Assembly: GCA_021154515.1 (NCBI GenBank)
Contig: JAJKIL010000279.1
Coordinates: 1 to 7,351 of the forward strand
Source: Niastella sp.
GTDB taxonomy: Bacteria; Bacteroidota; Bacteroidia; Chitinophagales; Chitinophagaceae
Direction: 5' to 3'
Length of the DNA: 7,351 bases
The position numbers and the translations under genes were made by a program. A model generated the notes under the pieces. That model was not told the origin of the DNA and did not search any database. It saw only the letters and a program-made list of their open reading frames with translations. Shown here piece by piece: positions 7,204-7,351 of this stretch (position 1 is its first letter; every line of letters starts with the position of its first letter).

Positions 7204-7238
7204 GAATATTGAATATTGAATGATGAATATTGAATTTC
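7204..7238. repeat. Heptad tandem repeat (GAATATT type) abutting the uxuA start
   Basis: Five consecutive 7-bp units run without gaps: GAATATT, GAATATT, GAATGAT, GAATATT, GAATTTC. Three are identical and the other two differ at two or three positions. The array ends 4 bp from the uxuA start codon, so on the coding strand it would be in the leader or the promoter-proximal region (AATATTC units). Copy number could change by slippage. Function is unknown. Confidence 0.6.
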
Positions 7239-7257
7239 GAAGTAAAAGAAATAAAGA

Positions 7258-7345
7258 ATTAAAAATGTTAAATGAGAAATGAAAAAGTGAAATACAATAC
7301 TGTATTTAGTTTCTAATTTCTCATTCTTAATTCTTCATTTTTAAT
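7258..7345. repeat. Long nested imperfect inverted repeat upstream of uxuA
   Basis: Three perfect arm pairs are nested in order: ATTAAAAATG at 7258-7267 with CATTTTTAAT at 7336-7345; ATGAGAAAT at 7272-7280 with ATTTCTCAT at 7316-7324; and AAATACA at 7290-7296 with TGTATTT at 7301-7307 around a 4-nt loop. Internal loops separate them. The whole is AT-rich and has no coding potential. It could be a miniature mobile-element remnant, an intergenic repeat family, or an mRNA structure between uxuA and an upstream gene outside the window. Confidence 0.55.
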
Positions 7346-7351
7346 TTCCCT

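Noticed and set aside
7200..7351. A small gene or CRISPR-like array at the right edge
   Set aside because: The heptads have no spacers, and the stretch is AT-rich with stops in all frames and no coding signal.

Overview
The window looks like chromosomal DNA of a Bacteroidota bacterium, most likely from the Chitinophagaceae or a close relative. The signs are moderate GC, no clear Shine-Dalgarno sequences, a TonB-dependent receptor with an N-terminal carboxypeptidase-regulatory-like domain, a Bacteroidetes-type -7 promoter element, and AT-rich short-period repeats between genes. The taxonomic placement is inferred from style, not from a marker gene.

Left part (1-3873, all minus strand): three genes read leftward in the order response regulator (OmpR family), sensor histidine kinase (QseC/PmrB-like layout), TonB-dependent outer-membrane receptor. 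The regulator and kinase overlap by 4 nt (ATGA). The receptor follows 71 bp later with no visible terminator, so the three probably form one operon. The receptor is cut by the left window edge after 623 codons; its C-terminal barrel strands and stop codon are missing. Its start codon lies in a possible hairpin and overlaps the stop of an 8-codon mini-ORF.

Middle (3874-5935): a 115-bp divergent intergenic region separates the regulator from a plus-strand gene for a five-helix membrane protein with an extracytoplasmic alkaline-phosphatase-superfamily domain (LtaS/OpgB-like phosphoglycerol or phosphoethanolamine transferase). The intergenic region holds a -7-like element for the regulator and three ATTTC direct repeats spaced exactly 15 bp, overlapped by an inverted repeat. 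This is a candidate site for autoregulation and co-regulation.

Right part (5936-7351): a strong hairpin terminator, usable from both sides, lies between the transferase and the convergent minus-strand gene uxuA (mannonate dehydratase, glucuronate catabolism). Upstream of uxuA the last 152 bp contain no gene. They carry a heptad repeat array abutting the start codon and a long nested imperfect inverted repeat.

Working together: the two-component system, the receptor and the divergent envelope transferase could form an envelope-sensing and remodelling module. That is inference from gene order. uxuA is metabolically unrelated and insulated by the terminator. I saw no CRISPR array, transposase, tRNA or rRNA, and no clearly novel multi-gene system; the regulatory architecture is the most interesting part.
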